A DNA stretch of 64,000 nucleotides from contig CAJNAR010000020.1 in NCBI GenBank assembly GCA_905220665.1, forward strand, positions 186,001-250,000. The letters run 5' to 3'. The stretch's first letter is position 1; every line of letters starts with the position of its first letter. Below are positions 11,797 through 22,427 of the stretch, one piece after another. Source of the DNA: Albugo candida. Taxonomy: Eukaryota > Oomycota > Peronosporomycetes > Albuginales > Albuginaceae. The translations under genes were made by a program, and so were the position numbers. Below the pieces are notes generated by a model. It saw only the letters and a list, made by a program, of their open reading frames with translations. It made no database searches and was not told where the DNA came from.

Positions 11797-14022
11797 ATGG
11801 GGAATGCAAACGATTTTTGGTCCTTCCTTAAAGGAAAGGAAAAGATTGTGATATTTGGGGCGACAACTCGTATCGGAAGAGCTACAATTCGTGAGCTTGC
11901 GAGAAGAGAGAAAAAAAAGTTTAATATCACCGTTGCTGTCGAGGACACACACGAAAAAGCTCTGCTAAATCTCAAAGGGGAGAGAAAAATTCACGTTAAG
12001 CGATGCGACTTTCATGATTACGATTCTATACGCGAGGTTATTCGAGGCGCAAAAGCCGTGTTATTGATACCTTTGATGAGTGAGCTTGGAATTACGTTCT
12101 CGAAACGAGTCATTGACGCTGTTGCAAAGCAGGATTCAGTTCGGTGGCTTGTCCTTATTAGCAGTCTTCTTGTCATTAACGACAGTGGTAGAGCAGACGA
12201 TCCTATCGATAATCAAGAATCGAGTGTACGGGTTGACGCTGAGGCTATCGAGGAGATTGAAGGGTACGCGCGCCGAGTTGCACTGCATTCAAGGTCGGGT
12301 GCCCGTTCCGTCCTCTTACGCATTCCAGTAGTCATGGAGATGCTTCTTGTGGGTCGGGATGAGATCATCTACGCTAGACGCTTTGAAAGCATTTTCGGTC
12401 AGAATCAGGTCATTCCTTTTATCGCATTGGAGGATGTTGCAAAAGCCGCTAGCGTCATACTGACAAAGCCTCGTTCAGAGCCATTGGAACAGGTGTATTC
12501 CCTTGCAAGTATGAAAAGCCTTGTGACACCGGCAGAGGTCGCCGAGGCGATTGGGAAAGAGGTTTCGGAGGATATTTCCTATCGGCAAATAACGTCCGAG
12601 AAACTGAGAAATGCGTATAAACGAAGAAGACTATCAGAGCATATAGCTTTTGTTTTGATCCAATTCAACAATCTTCTTCGGCAAAAGGAGAATACATGGC
12701 GGGAGGAGATGCTTTCCGATCATTTTGAGAAGATAACTGGACAGCCTATGATGTCAGCAAAAGAATGGATACAGAGGAATAGATTCTTTTTTGAGAGAAC
12801 GCCTCAAAACCAGATACAGTTATTCGTCATTGGCGCTATCGATCCAGTATTTTCTCAAACAGAGAAATTCGTCTCCAGGCTGACAAGAGCCTCGATCGGC
12901 TCGAACAACGCTTCGACAGATACAATGTCGAGGACGGCATTTTGTGCGCTCAAATCACTCAGTACATCACACTCCAAATCGGCGAAAGAGGACGCTTTGA
13001 AGCACTTTGATCCTCTCGAATTGGAAAGGCTTCTAGGACAGCTAACCACGAACGATGTTGTTGTTTTTGTCCCGCCCCTGCATCACGATATTGCAGATTG
13101 CATGAAAATCCTCAAAAGATTATTTGAAGCTATCAGGAAGACTAGAGCCCGGGGAGTCGTTGTGATGAGCTCCATATATGCCGAATGTGCAACCAACAAG
13201 AAGATGACCGATTTGGTTGCAATGGAGAGGTATATTGAGAAGTCGGGCGTTCCGTACGTTATTGTGAGGGTACCAATGTTTATGGAATTCTTTCTCACAG
13301 TCCACAGAAACGAATCCGAAGCAAAAGACGACAACGGGAACAATCAGAAATGGGACCCTGAGCATTTACATGATCCTTTACTGTCTTCAGGAGAGCACTC
13401 AGCGGAAGATAGAAAATCTCTTGTGAGCGGGAATAGGAAACATTCGCAATGGAACCTGCTGAGCTGGTCGTTGGAATCTTCGCGTCAGTATCTGATTTCC
13501 ATTGAAGATGCTGTCAAATTTATGGTTGCAATCGCGTACACTTTCCCACTGCATTGTGACGGGTCATATAACATCTATACTGAAGCGTTGACTATGAAAG
13601 AAGTTGAAACCGTACTGCAAAAACGCGCTTCGAGGAAGTATAAGATTGATTTCTCCGAGGTGGAGGCAATTCAAGCGGATGGTACCAGCTGGGAGACAAT
13701 CTACTGGTCCGAGGACTACACAAAAGCGTTTCTTGAGAGCTCTGTCGTCTTATCGGCAGATCCGCCAATTGAAAGAGAATTAAGTTTTCAAGACGTTGTC
13801 AGCAATATTGTCGAGCCAGAGACACTGGATCGATGGGCTCATAAACATTCGAGGATGTACTCGCATACACTCGGCTATAGTCATCATCACCCCGCGAGAA
13901 AGCGCTCAAATTTCAAGTCTCATGAAGATTATATAGCCAATTTGAATGGAAAAGAAAAGAACGTTACCAAAGAAGGCGCGCGGCCGGTACAAGAAGACCC
14001 ATTGAAACTCGTTTCTTATTAG
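11797..14022 (+). CDS. Tandem double NmrA-like NAD(P)-binding protein
   Basis: A single 741-aa exon. The N-terminal half is an atypical short-chain dehydrogenase of the NmrA type, with the strand-glycine motif IVIFGATTRIGR (residues 18-28), then VLLIPLMS and a WLVLISSL strand. A second copy begins near residue 345 (LFVIGAIDPVF) and repeats the later landmarks (VVVMSS, then a lone conserved ERYIEKSGVPYVIVR), but its glycine motif is degraded. The second half may therefore be structural or regulatory. The tail is His-rich (HSHHHPARKR, near residue 695). NmrA-like proteins usually sense NAD(P) redox state rather than catalyse. No partner gene nearby suggests a pathway. Family confidence is good; the role is not known. 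Confidence 0.7.
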   Translation: MGNANDFWSFLKGKEKIVIFGATTRIGRATIRELARREKKKFNITVAVEDTHEKALLNLKGERKIHVKRCDFHDYDSIREVIRGAKAVLLIPLMSELGITFSKRVIDAVAKQDSVRWLVLISSLLVINDSGRADDPIDNQESSVRVDAEAIEEIEGYARRVALHSRSGARSVLLRIPVVMEMLLVGRDEIIYARRFESIFGQNQVIPFIALEDVAKAASVILTKPRSEPLEQVYSLASMKSLVTPAEVAEAIGKEVSEDISYRQITSEKLRNAYKRRRLSEHIAFVLIQFNNLLRQKENTWREEMLSDHFEKITGQPMMSAKEWIQRNRFFFERTPQNQIQLFVIGAIDPVFSQTEKFVSRLTRASIGSNNASTDTMSRTAFCALKSLSTSHSKSAKEDALKHFDPLELERLLGQLTTNDVVVFVPPLHHDIADCMKILKRLFEAIRKTRARGVVVMSSIYAECATNKKMTDLVAMERYIEKSGVPYVIVRVPMFMEFFLTVHRNESEAKDDNGNNQKWDPEHLHDPLLSSGEHSAEDRKSLVSGNRKHSQWNLLSWSLESSRQYLISIEDAVKFMVAIAYTFPLHCDGSYNIYTEALTMKEVETVLQKRASRKYKIDFSEVEAIQADGTSWETIYWSEDYTKAFLESSVVLSADPPIERELSFQDVVSNIVEPETLDRWAHKHSRMYSHTLGYSHHHPARKRSNFKSHEDYIANLNGKEKNVTKEGARPVQEDPLKLVSY

Positions 14023-15147
14023 GAAGATCTAAGCAATTGTATTCCCGTCGTATCTTTTATTTTACATGCAGGACAGTAGATTACGCCGTCAAACCTCGTG
14101 GTATATGCGTGGTGAAGGCTGTACTCTCACCTATGCACAGTCAATTACGGAAGGAGCTCACGGCTGTACGGGTCAATTATTTATTCAAATTGCTCTGTAT
14201 TTGATCACATCAAAATTCAGAATTTGAAATTCATAATACCTGCCGAAATGCTAAGGAATTACTTTGTATTCGGTTTGGTCTTACTGGCGGTAAGTCTCAT
14301 GATTGTCACAGTATATATGATTGCGATAGGTAGCCCAAAGAATCCATCATAGTGTCAAGTACTGAGTATTGCCGACTGAGTGCTGATAGCATGTTGTCGT
14401 ATATTTTTTGCCAGTACTGCCCGCAATATGCGCTCGACTGAGCCACAGCGAAAAGTGTTTTATAAATATTGTATGCGTCAACTTCAGCTTATCCTCGGTG
14501 TAATTTGTTCCATCCGTAATCGAACATGCACAAAATTCTCTTCACGTCGTTCTTCAAAGTTCTTTTTAGTTAAAGTGCATGTCATATGCAATGTGCGTTT
14601 TGTTTCACAGTTTGAAAGGTTGGCGCAAACCACATCATAGAAGTAAACAGTGCTCCAGCTTTAAGAGGATGCAATAGCATGCAATATAGGTATACACTGC
14701 AATAGTTTAAAGGCGACATAATTCCTCGTTTTGACTAATAACACAAAACGAGCTATATCTTCGCCGAGCAAGCGCCAATGGAGGTGCATTCTGCTATTTG
14801 CACACCTATCGAGCAGTGTACTATGTCAATTCTTATAGGTCGTAAGTGTGGTCTCTGTTCAGTGAGAATAGCTTATATAAAGTAGCGTACTCACTCAGTC
14901 TTTGGTGTGAAGCAGTGCAATCAGATTAACGGGATTTCAATCATTTTGTCTTCTTGAATGCAATCACAGCTGCATTCTATCGCTCAGGCGATTTTGTAAT
15001 AAAAAGTATGTCATAGCAAATTGATCAATTCTAGTATTCAACAATGTTTCTAGTGCCCGAGTTTCTCCAACTCGGAGTGGTGAAGCGAATCACTTTAAAT
15101 TAGGTCGGGGAAGCATTCAATCAAGTTTTCAGATTTTTCGCACGCAA
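14023..15147. other. Intergenic stretch, probable promoter region of the SDR gene
   Basis: No supported gene. An 86-codon plus frame at 14380-14640 lacks any recognisable pattern. A TATA-like run (cttatataaagta) lies near 14871-14883, about 270 bp upstream of the dehydrogenase start; calling it a promoter is an inference. Confidence 0.4.
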
Positions 15148-16167
15148 ATGGCACGCAACAGGCGAGAATGCATCCCCTTCGTATGGCATAATGCGCATTT
15201 ATTTGGCATAAGTATCTTTCTTCTGTCCTATTGCGACCCAAATACTGTCGCTAAAGGGATTACATGCATATTACTCGCCTTATTCGTACTCAACTGTTTG
15301 GACATGTTTCTCGCAATGTATCAAACCTGGAAAGTTCCAACAATGAAAAGTCTAAAGGATTGTTATGCGCTTATCACAGGAACGACTTCGGGAATTGGCC
15401 GTGAAATGACGTATATACTCGCCGCGAAGGGGTATTCATTGATATTAGTGGCTCGTACGGAGGAAATTTTACAGCGTATGCGGACAGAAATTGAAGCTTC
15501 TTTCAAAGTACATGTACTCATTTTCCGAGCAGATCTATCCACCGATCGTGGAATTGAAAGTGTGGTAACATTTGTCAACGAGAAGAAGCTAGATATTGAT
15601 ATTCTGATCAACAATGCTGGAGCCTCTTATTTGGAATTATTTCAGGAGTTAACTGTAGCACAAGTTTCCGAATTGTTGACATTGGACTGGACAGCTGTCG
15701 TTCGTTTGACCCAAGCCATTGTACCGCAAATGATCTCGCGACAAAAAGGTCACATTCTCAACGTCGCCTCCGTAGCAGCCGCAGGGCCTCTGCCGTACAT
15801 GGCGCTTTATTCCGGATTAAAGGCCGCAGTCGATACATTTACACAGGCACTTAGCTTTGAGTTACGCGGTAGTAATGTGTTCGCAACAAGCTTCTGCCCT
15901 GGACCTGTCGACACAAATTTCTTAAAAATCTCGATTGCAGATATTTCTATATTGAAGAAACTTCCTTTCCTGATGTCGAGCTCCAAAGATTGCGCAAAAG
16001 CTGGTATCGAAGCTATGTTTGATAGGCAGGTGTGTGCCTATGACACGATAATGAGTCAATTGGCTGCTTTTCTCCTTCGAGCGGTTGTGCCAACACGCCT
16101 ACGTCTGGTGATACTCGCAATACTTATGAAGCAAATTGACAAAGTTGGGGATAATATCAAGCAGTAG
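15148..16167 (+). CDS. Membrane-anchored short-chain dehydrogenase/reductase
   Basis: A single exon of 339 aa. Two hydrophobic N-terminal segments (about residues 15-30 and 36-56) precede a classical SDR domain. Visible parts are the cofactor motif TGTTSGIG (77-84), the NNAG motif (155-158), catalytic Ser208, and the Y221-x-x-x-K225 pair. PG at SFCPGPVDT follows, as expected. A hydrophobic C-terminal segment (about 305-325) may also be membrane-associated. The layout resembles the HSD17B12 / 3-ketoacyl reductase and DltE-like groups, which reduce lipid carbonyls at the ER, but the substrate cannot be read from the sequence. Confidence 0.85.
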   Translation: MARNRRECIPFVWHNAHLFGISIFLLSYCDPNTVAKGITCILLALFVLNCLDMFLAMYQTWKVPTMKSLKDCYALITGTTSGIGREMTYILAAKGYSLILVARTEEILQRMRTEIEASFKVHVLIFRADLSTDRGIESVVTFVNEKKLDIDILINNAGASYLELFQELTVAQVSELLTLDWTAVVRLTQAIVPQMISRQKGHILNVASVAAAGPLPYMALYSGLKAAVDTFTQALSFELRGSNVFATSFCPGPVDTNFLKISIADISILKKLPFLMSSSKDCAKAGIEAMFDRQVCAYDTIMSQLAAFLLRAVVPTRLRLVILAILMKQIDKVGDNIKQ

Positions 16168-16528
16168 ATACTTCAGCCTGCTGCTTCATGGCGACTATTG
16201 ACTCGATTTGATAATATCTGAATAATAGCGAACCGTAATCTCATTTGATGAATTGCTTCCTCCATCATGAAAGCCTCCGAAAAGGGTTATCGCCGGTGAT
16301 CTTTCTGTTTAAATGTTTGCGATTCGGTAATAACTAGCGAAGAGGGTAAATGGGCGATGTGTTGATGAAGAAGCAAATTCAAATTCGCATAATGAGCTTT
16401 TCGCTAAATGTTCTGTAATGTCGCATCAAGTGTAAGGATTAGATCTGGTTTTGGCTCAGCAACATTTATTGCAGCATTTCTGTCTGACAGAATGAGTTTT
16501 CTGTATAAATGTATACCCTCTCATAGGA

Positions 16529-16721
16529 GTTCAGCTGTACGATTCATAACATGGTACCATCTTACATAGATACATTCCAGCGGGAAACAATACCGGGAAT
16601 TAATACCCTATTTGTTGGGTTGTCGAAGGTGTTCACCTGTACAATTTATAAAATGGTACCACCTTACATAGATACATTCCAACGAGAAAACAACACCGGG
16701 AACCAACCCCATCTTTGCTGG
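16529..16721. repeat. Two diverged tandem copies of a ~102-bp unit
   Basis: Copy 1 (16529-16620) and copy 2 (16631-16721) share long stretches including ATGGTACCA.CTTACATAG and ATACATTCCA, with a period of 102 bp and roughly 80% identity by eye. They sit about 280-470 bp upstream of the candidate secreted-protein start. Confidence 0.8.
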
Positions 16722-16997
16722 TAGCCACGTACAGCCCTTCACTCGTGTGCAATCGTACTGCATAATAGGATACTGGTATCTGGGAGCTTTACAGATTTTA
16801 TAACGTAAGGTCATGAAGTTGGCAAAGTGGTACAGCAACTTGCAGAGAATCTTCTCGCCAGAAAAGACAACGACTCTGTGAGAATAACATGCCTGCTGAT
16901 TGTTTATTGTAAAGCGACCGTGGTCCAGCAGAACGCATTCTCCTGCCTTTACTTCATTTTCGAATTTTCATCACTTGCAAGAGCTCTCATAACAGCA

Positions 16998-17813
16998 ATG
17001 AGAGTGTACTTGACTCTACTCACGCTGGCGCCACGTTTTTTGAATTTGCGAGGCATGAAATGCCCCTACGAAAATCAAATCACATGTACTACAAACAGCG
17101 ACATGGAAACCCCGACATCCCTTCCTTTTCATGTGCCGTCGCCAGGTCACACAGATATGGAATCAACTTTTCTTGATCCTCAAAACTATTACTATATTGC
17201 GAAAAATTACCAGATCAAGTACGAATGTCTCAAATCATCGGGCAAGAAATTCAAACTATCTTTTGAACATGTCCAACCCTATGGATCTGCTAAACATTGC
17301 CCGCAATTGCAATGCTATTTCGAACGCGGCAACGTGGGAATCACGACATCTCGTAATGTTGATAAGATGGACACGCCCATGTTAAAAATTCTCAGTGAGG
17401 GACCTAACTGGAGGATAAAATTCAAATGGGTGAAGCCTCAAGTTCCGCCCCGAGAGCATCCTTCTACTCCATTTCCTTTTATACTCTTTGAGGGCAAGGA
17501 AATAGAACTTAACTTTGGATATTCAGGTCTCGGCGTACCTCCATGGAATTATCATACATTAAACAAGCATAGGTTCAAGCTTCTATTTAGCTTTGCAAGC
17601 GGAACAATTGAGTTGGACACAACACATTTGCCTCTACACATGACTCAAGGAGATTGGGTATTTGGGAGAGGTGTTTTGGAAAAAATGAGTGTTCTGCTTA
17701 CAAAATCGGCAAAAATGGAATATCATGTCCATTTTGGCGGTCGTGGAGTGTCTCTCAAACATCAGCACATCATCAAGTTGGCCCCCATTCCAGACGGCAA
17801 AAAAATCGATTGA
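16998..17813 (+). CDS. Candidate secreted protein of unknown function
   Basis: The open frame extends upstream to 16827 but has no ATG there. The first in-frame ATG at 16998 gives 271 aa starting MRVYLTLLTLAPRF, a short hydrophobic N-terminus that could be a weak signal peptide. The mature part is hydrophilic and aromatic-rich, with several cysteines (for example CPYENQITC near residues 22-30 and HCPQLQC near 99-105). It contains no domain I recognise. I looked for the CHxC and RxLR signatures of oomycete host-targeted proteins and did not find a clear one. It is isolated between two roughly 900-bp gaps. This could be a secreted protein specific to this lineage; confidence in coding is moderate and in secretion low. 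Confidence 0.5.
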   Translation: MRVYLTLLTLAPRFLNLRGMKCPYENQITCTTNSDMETPTSLPFHVPSPGHTDMESTFLDPQNYYYIAKNYQIKYECLKSSGKKFKLSFEHVQPYGSAKHCPQLQCYFERGNVGITTSRNVDKMDTPMLKILSEGPNWRIKFKWVKPQVPPREHPSTPFPFILFEGKEIELNFGYSGLGVPPWNYHTLNKHRFKLLFSFASGTIELDTTHLPLHMTQGDWVFGRGVLEKMSVLLTKSAKMEYHVHFGGRGVSLKHQHIIKLAPIPDGKKID

Positions 17814-18719
17814 TTCGGCTAGGGCTACTTTGCTATCAATACACTTTGCGGGCTTCAACTCTATGCGTGAAAATCTGACTTACTTGACACAGACAAGGCT
17901 TTTTCACACAATAGGCCTCTATTGTACTTATTAGCACGCCCGCGCTGTCAGGTGGACAAGGTGCTTCGCACCTGCCTGTTGCATGCTGTTATAGCGGTCA
18001 AGAAAAGCTGAGATACTCGCCAAACATTTCAACTGGTTCTGCTGTTTTATTTTCATATTTCGTGCAAAGTTGCCACCTCGACCACTTAATTGGATATTGT
18101 TGTACTCATCACTTCCTCTTCAATGTGTGGTTGAGCTTCAAGACCATTGTGCCTACATACTCCCCAATGATCAGTGCACACTTAAAAATGGCAAGAGCAT
18201 ACACCTCGATCATTGTCCGAGTAGAGAGCCATTTTCTTTTGGTACCATTTTGATAGTGGCACTCAGTGTTTTGCCAACAAGTAGCGTTAAGGTACTGAGT
18301 CATACGCTCATCTCTCGCCACTGAGTCACTTTATTTCTCGTGATGTTAGGCTATCGATTCTTAACAGGATCGTCGCATCCGCACAGGTTACTCATTTATT
18401 GCGCCGAGCTCCAAGTCGAAGGATTTATCATACACTGATCTCCCTTGCGTCAGATAACAAGCGAGTGGTCGTAAAATACTACCCAGAAAAAAAGTAAATA
18501 CATCAAGCTATGCTATTTGACCATTTGAACAAACCGTATCGCTTTCCGCGGCCAAACGTCTCGAAGATATGCTTCCGACTGCTCAATACCAAATCTTTTG
18601 ACGGAGACATACATTCACTATCCCTTGTATGCATGCCCATAATCGTGTAGACGGCTTATATTCAAGTATTTCCACTTCCTATCCCATCTATTTTCTCGTA
18701 CTACTTTTACGCATGATCC
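17814..18719. other. Intergenic stretch, no supported gene
   Basis: A cysteine-containing plus frame at 18070-18324 has no ATG start and stops upstream. Nothing else recognisable was seen; part must be the promoter of the BCAS3-like gene. Confidence 0.4.
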
Positions 18720-21350
18720 ATGCCCGAACTTAAGCAAATCAAAAGTACGATTAATCAAACTTCAAGTGCTTTCCAGAGAATTAATTTGATACCCGCAATG
18801 AATGCGGGAGATAACAACGACACTCTTCTATTATGTGCGGTTGAATGTATTTCTCACCACTACTTCATTGTAACTCTTTCAAGATACACGTGGAACGTAT
18901 ACCGCCTCGATCAAATTGACGAGCATAACGCAAACAGGAATGTTGCTCATTCGATATTCCCCGTTAAAGTACGTATTTTCACTTGCCATTCGGCGCAAAT
19001 TATCGTCAAATTTGATTGTATGTGTCTTATAGATCGCAACTCATACCAACTTGCAGAAAAAAGAATTTGAAAACCTCCGAATGTTGCGTCTTTACCAACT
19101 TCACCCGCGTCAAGATAGTATAGTTGAATCTCGAGGCGCTGGTAGTACTCAGCTCGAAAAAGAAACAGAAATTGTGGTTGGAGGTATTTTCGTGTGTGAG
19201 CACCGTTCGGACTCAGAACCCTTGCATACAAGGAGAGCTCACCGGCTGTGTTTCTATTCCCTATCCGACCAAAAGTAGGTGCAAAAATGCTTCGTCTTCA
19301 AAGCTGAGCTTTTGTCGATAGGATGTTGGAGACAAAATGTTACGAGAAATGTGTTTTGGATGCTCGCGTGCACGGGGCTGTTGTTGCTGTTCTGACCGAA
19401 GACCAAGCAATCGACCTTATCGAACTTCACCGGTATCAAGTTGTTCGAACTATAAGAGAGGTTGTGAATGCAAAATTCGCAATTGGATCGGAATGGATTA
19501 TTTTTTCGTCGTCGACTCCTTCGTATTGGTATGAAAATTCTGGAGATTCAAGCATAAACGCACAATACGAGAAACGATTCAGACATCAAGCTGCACGTTC
19601 GGACGCTCTTATTGGGAACAAAATAAAATATGGAAATTCACAGTCGACGTCTCCTTCGTTCACTGCTGTCGACGTCGCTCAGAGTCTCGCATCAGGAATT
19701 TATTATCTGGGGGAGCTTGGGCGTTCGACTTTGTCACCTTATTTCTCATCTCCACCAGAACTTTTTCAAAGTCGCTCTCGACCAAACGTAGACACTGGCG
19801 ACGACGATAATTATGTCTCTGGATCGTTGTCAGCATCACCAAATCAGAAGAACGTACCTAACAATCACAGTGGATCTGTAATCGTACAAAGTCTACAAAG
19901 CGAACGAATTCTTTGTCGGTTCAAGTGTCATTCGAGTCCCATTGCTGGACTTTCAATTGACCGATCAGGATTACTAATAGCAACTTGTTCGATCAAAGGT
20001 CAAAATATCCACGTGTACCGACTCTTCCCTGCATTGCAATCCAAATGTGCAATAAATGACGACATGGCGCAGTCTTATCAGTTACTGTACAAGCTTCAGC
20101 GAGGAATTACACATGCCCAAATTATCGATATCGCCTTCAGTCAGGATTCTAAGTGGATCACAGCGACCTCTGCGCGTGGAACAAGTCACGTGTATGCCAT
20201 TCATCCGGAAGGTGGAAGGATCACACAGTACAGCCATCTGGATTTTGACACAGATCTAGAAGACGGAGAAGTTTTCGATGAGCTCAATGGGATGCAGAGG
20301 AAGCACATCGATGATTTTTGCGCAGATTATAGAATATTGGAAACAAAAAAATTGAGTCAGGTGGCGAGATTCCATCACTCACTTCCTGTGTCCATGAAAT
20401 CGGGAGGATATGGAAGGAAGGATAGGTCTGTATTCGAAAGTGCGTTGGACGTCTCCCATACATTTATAAATCAACGTGGAATGACGCCATCATCGTCTTT
20501 CCACAATTGCATGATTGACTCTGAAGAAGGAAGGCAGTACCATTCACCAACAGGAATAGCGCATTCGCCCCCGATTTCTTGCTGTTTCGGTCATGATAAT
20601 TTGGTTTTGTTCTGCTGCAATTTTGGCAATGTGTTGGTGCTTCAGCTCAAGTGCAATCCCGTGAACGGACGAAAAACATCTTTGGAAGCACGTATGGAAG
20701 ATGCACAATTCATGTTCGATGTCACTTTTGATGTCGTAAACCGTTGGAATATGCAGCAAGTTTCAACCTTCCAAAAGAACTTCCCACACGCTTTATCAAC
20801 AAAGCCGTATATCGCTGAATCCAAGTGTGACGGTAAAAGCGAGCTTCGCACGTATGTAGACCGCGAAGTTCCTCTATGGGCTCGTCCAAGCATCAAGTTT
20901 CGCGTTACAGATTCTGCAAACCCTGAAGGGAGGATTCAGGAAGTCAATCGACGTGGTCCGAATGTAACCCGAGGGGGCTCGCAAACAGACAGAGTCGATG
21001 CCGCCAAAAACTGGGAAGCAAACGTTTTTGTCTTCGAAATGGATTCTTATTTCGGGACGGGCAAGTCACCCGTATTTGATGGTCAAGATTGTAATCAATT
21101 ACCCGAAATTCCAGGGTTTAATTTATACGATAATATTGATACAGCAATGCGTTCAAGTGTAAAGCTTTCGAAAGAAGACGACACTTTAAAAAAAGCGGAA
21201 CCCGAAGACTCACAGACGATAAAGGAAATACAGCTGACAGATCGACCCGGAATGTGTTCAGGCGCAGAGCCGCAGTCCAAACAAAATGGCTTCATAGCCG
21301 GTGTCGTCCTTCAAGAATCATACTTTAACCTCCCAGAAGATCAAACATAG
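18720..21350 (+). CDS. BCAS3: BCAS3-like WD40 protein (autophagy-associated)
   Basis: Three exons, 18720-18968, 19033-19274 and 19322-21350, join in frame (about 839 aa). The first exons give a beta-propeller start (TLLLCAVECISHHYFIV, then LCFYSLSDQK). The third contains the BCAS3/ATG18-like blades: CHSSPIAGLSIDRSGLLIAT, IHVYRLFPA, then IDIAFSQDSKWITATSARGT followed by HVYAIHP. The later VPLWARPSIKFRV motif matches the segment just after the BCAS3 domain. In animals BCAS3 pairs with PHAF1 at phagophore membranes; plants have related ATG18f/g/h proteins. Coding-like sequence continues past the TAG at 21348 up to about 21760. One or two further short introns may therefore extend the C-terminus, and the end of the gene is uncertain. 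Confidence 0.75.
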
Positions 21351-21683
21351 CAATATCTGAGCGTCAACTCAGCGTATTCAAGTATCAGATCTCGCTTTGT
21401 ACCCCAACTTGGTCGAGACGCATGATCACTACAATCCGAGGACCACGTTTTAGCAGCCGACGACAATTTCAGCGTTGCAAAAAGCTTTACAAAGGCGCTC
21501 AGTTTGCAGTATGAAGAACTGAATTCACCCAAAGTAAACTATTTTTGATCCTTATGTGTGTGTGCATTCTGCCACCAGGCCTTTTCCTTTGCTCCTACTT
21601 CCTTAAAAAACGAATTGAGCGTCGAGGATCGTCGAAAGCTCCTACAAGTATTAGATTTGGGTCAGAATGCTTCATCGTTGAAT

Positions 21684-22386
21684 TTAAGGGATACATCGAT
21701 ATCGCACCTCGATTGTTGGCCACCTGCCGCTTTGTATTTTAGAGAAAATCAAATCATCTGAGCATAAGAAATGAGAAAGATTAAAAGTGTAGTAAAAGAA
21801 ACGAAATTTACCATTCAAATAAATCTCAAATGCCCCTGAAGAAACGAGTTTCTGAGAGATTGTACCGAGCAGAATAAGGACTGTGAAGCACGCGATCCGA
21901 TTATCCATCGCTTTCTTAATGTGCGTCTCATCCCAACCAAATTGCCGAAATATCTATTTTTTGTCGTGGTAATCAAAAGTAACGCGTGTGTGTGGCATTA
22001 CCTTATCTCCAAAAATGATCAAAATCATTAGAATGAATTGCGCATATCCGAGGAATTGGGCGAGTAGCTACACAACAGAACCGTATTGAGAAGACGTAAA
22101 TTTAAAATTTGTACATCACCCGTAGAGTCGGATGAACTGCGTAATTTTCACCATAGATGCGATCCTGTAGCTGTGGATATCGATGCACTAAATGCTTTTT
22201 TACTTCCATAAAATTTTGCGCAAATCCGCAAGAAGTGCAGTATAAAATCTGAATAAAGTCGTTTTGCAACGGTTTAATGTGTGAATCCGCATGAGCCATA
22301 GTCAATGTGTCGGCTAAATGACAAATGACATTGCAAAGCAATGCGCCGAGAATGAACCTTAAGCCCATAGTCATTGTCAATTTCAA
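21684..22386 (-). CDS. SELENOT: Selenoprotein-T homologue, cysteine form (thioredoxin-like ER protein)
   Basis: Four exons on the minus strand: 22386-22120, 22067-22002, 21953-21812 and 21757-21684, joined in frame (182 aa). A hydrophobic N-terminus (signal or anchor) is followed by the redox motif C50-T-S-C53, where animal SelT has CxxU. Next come GENYAVHPTLR, a transmembrane stretch (FILMILIIFGDK) and the conserved SSGAFEIYLND, then IFSKIQSGRWP. These match SelT in order and spacing. SelT is an ER thioredoxin-fold oxidoreductase. The second position is a plain TGT/TGC Cys, so no Sec insertion is needed. Its last exon lies antisense to coding-like sequence at the 3' end of the BCAS3-like gene. 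Confidence 0.88.
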
Positions 22387-22427
22387 TTAAGTCAATCTTG
22401 ACCTATAAGAGCTAATGATTCGGGTAA

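Noticed and set aside
14380..14640. 86-codon plus frame in the 14-15 kb gap
   Set aside because: No similarity or domain pattern; basic composition of the kind seen in random frames.
16827..16997. Upstream extension of the candidate secreted protein
   Set aside because: Begins with GTG and has no in-frame ATG before 16998.
18070..18324. Cys-containing plus frame, possible small secreted protein
   Set aside because: Starts at TTG, the upstream frame has a stop and no ATG, and no plausible splice source was found.
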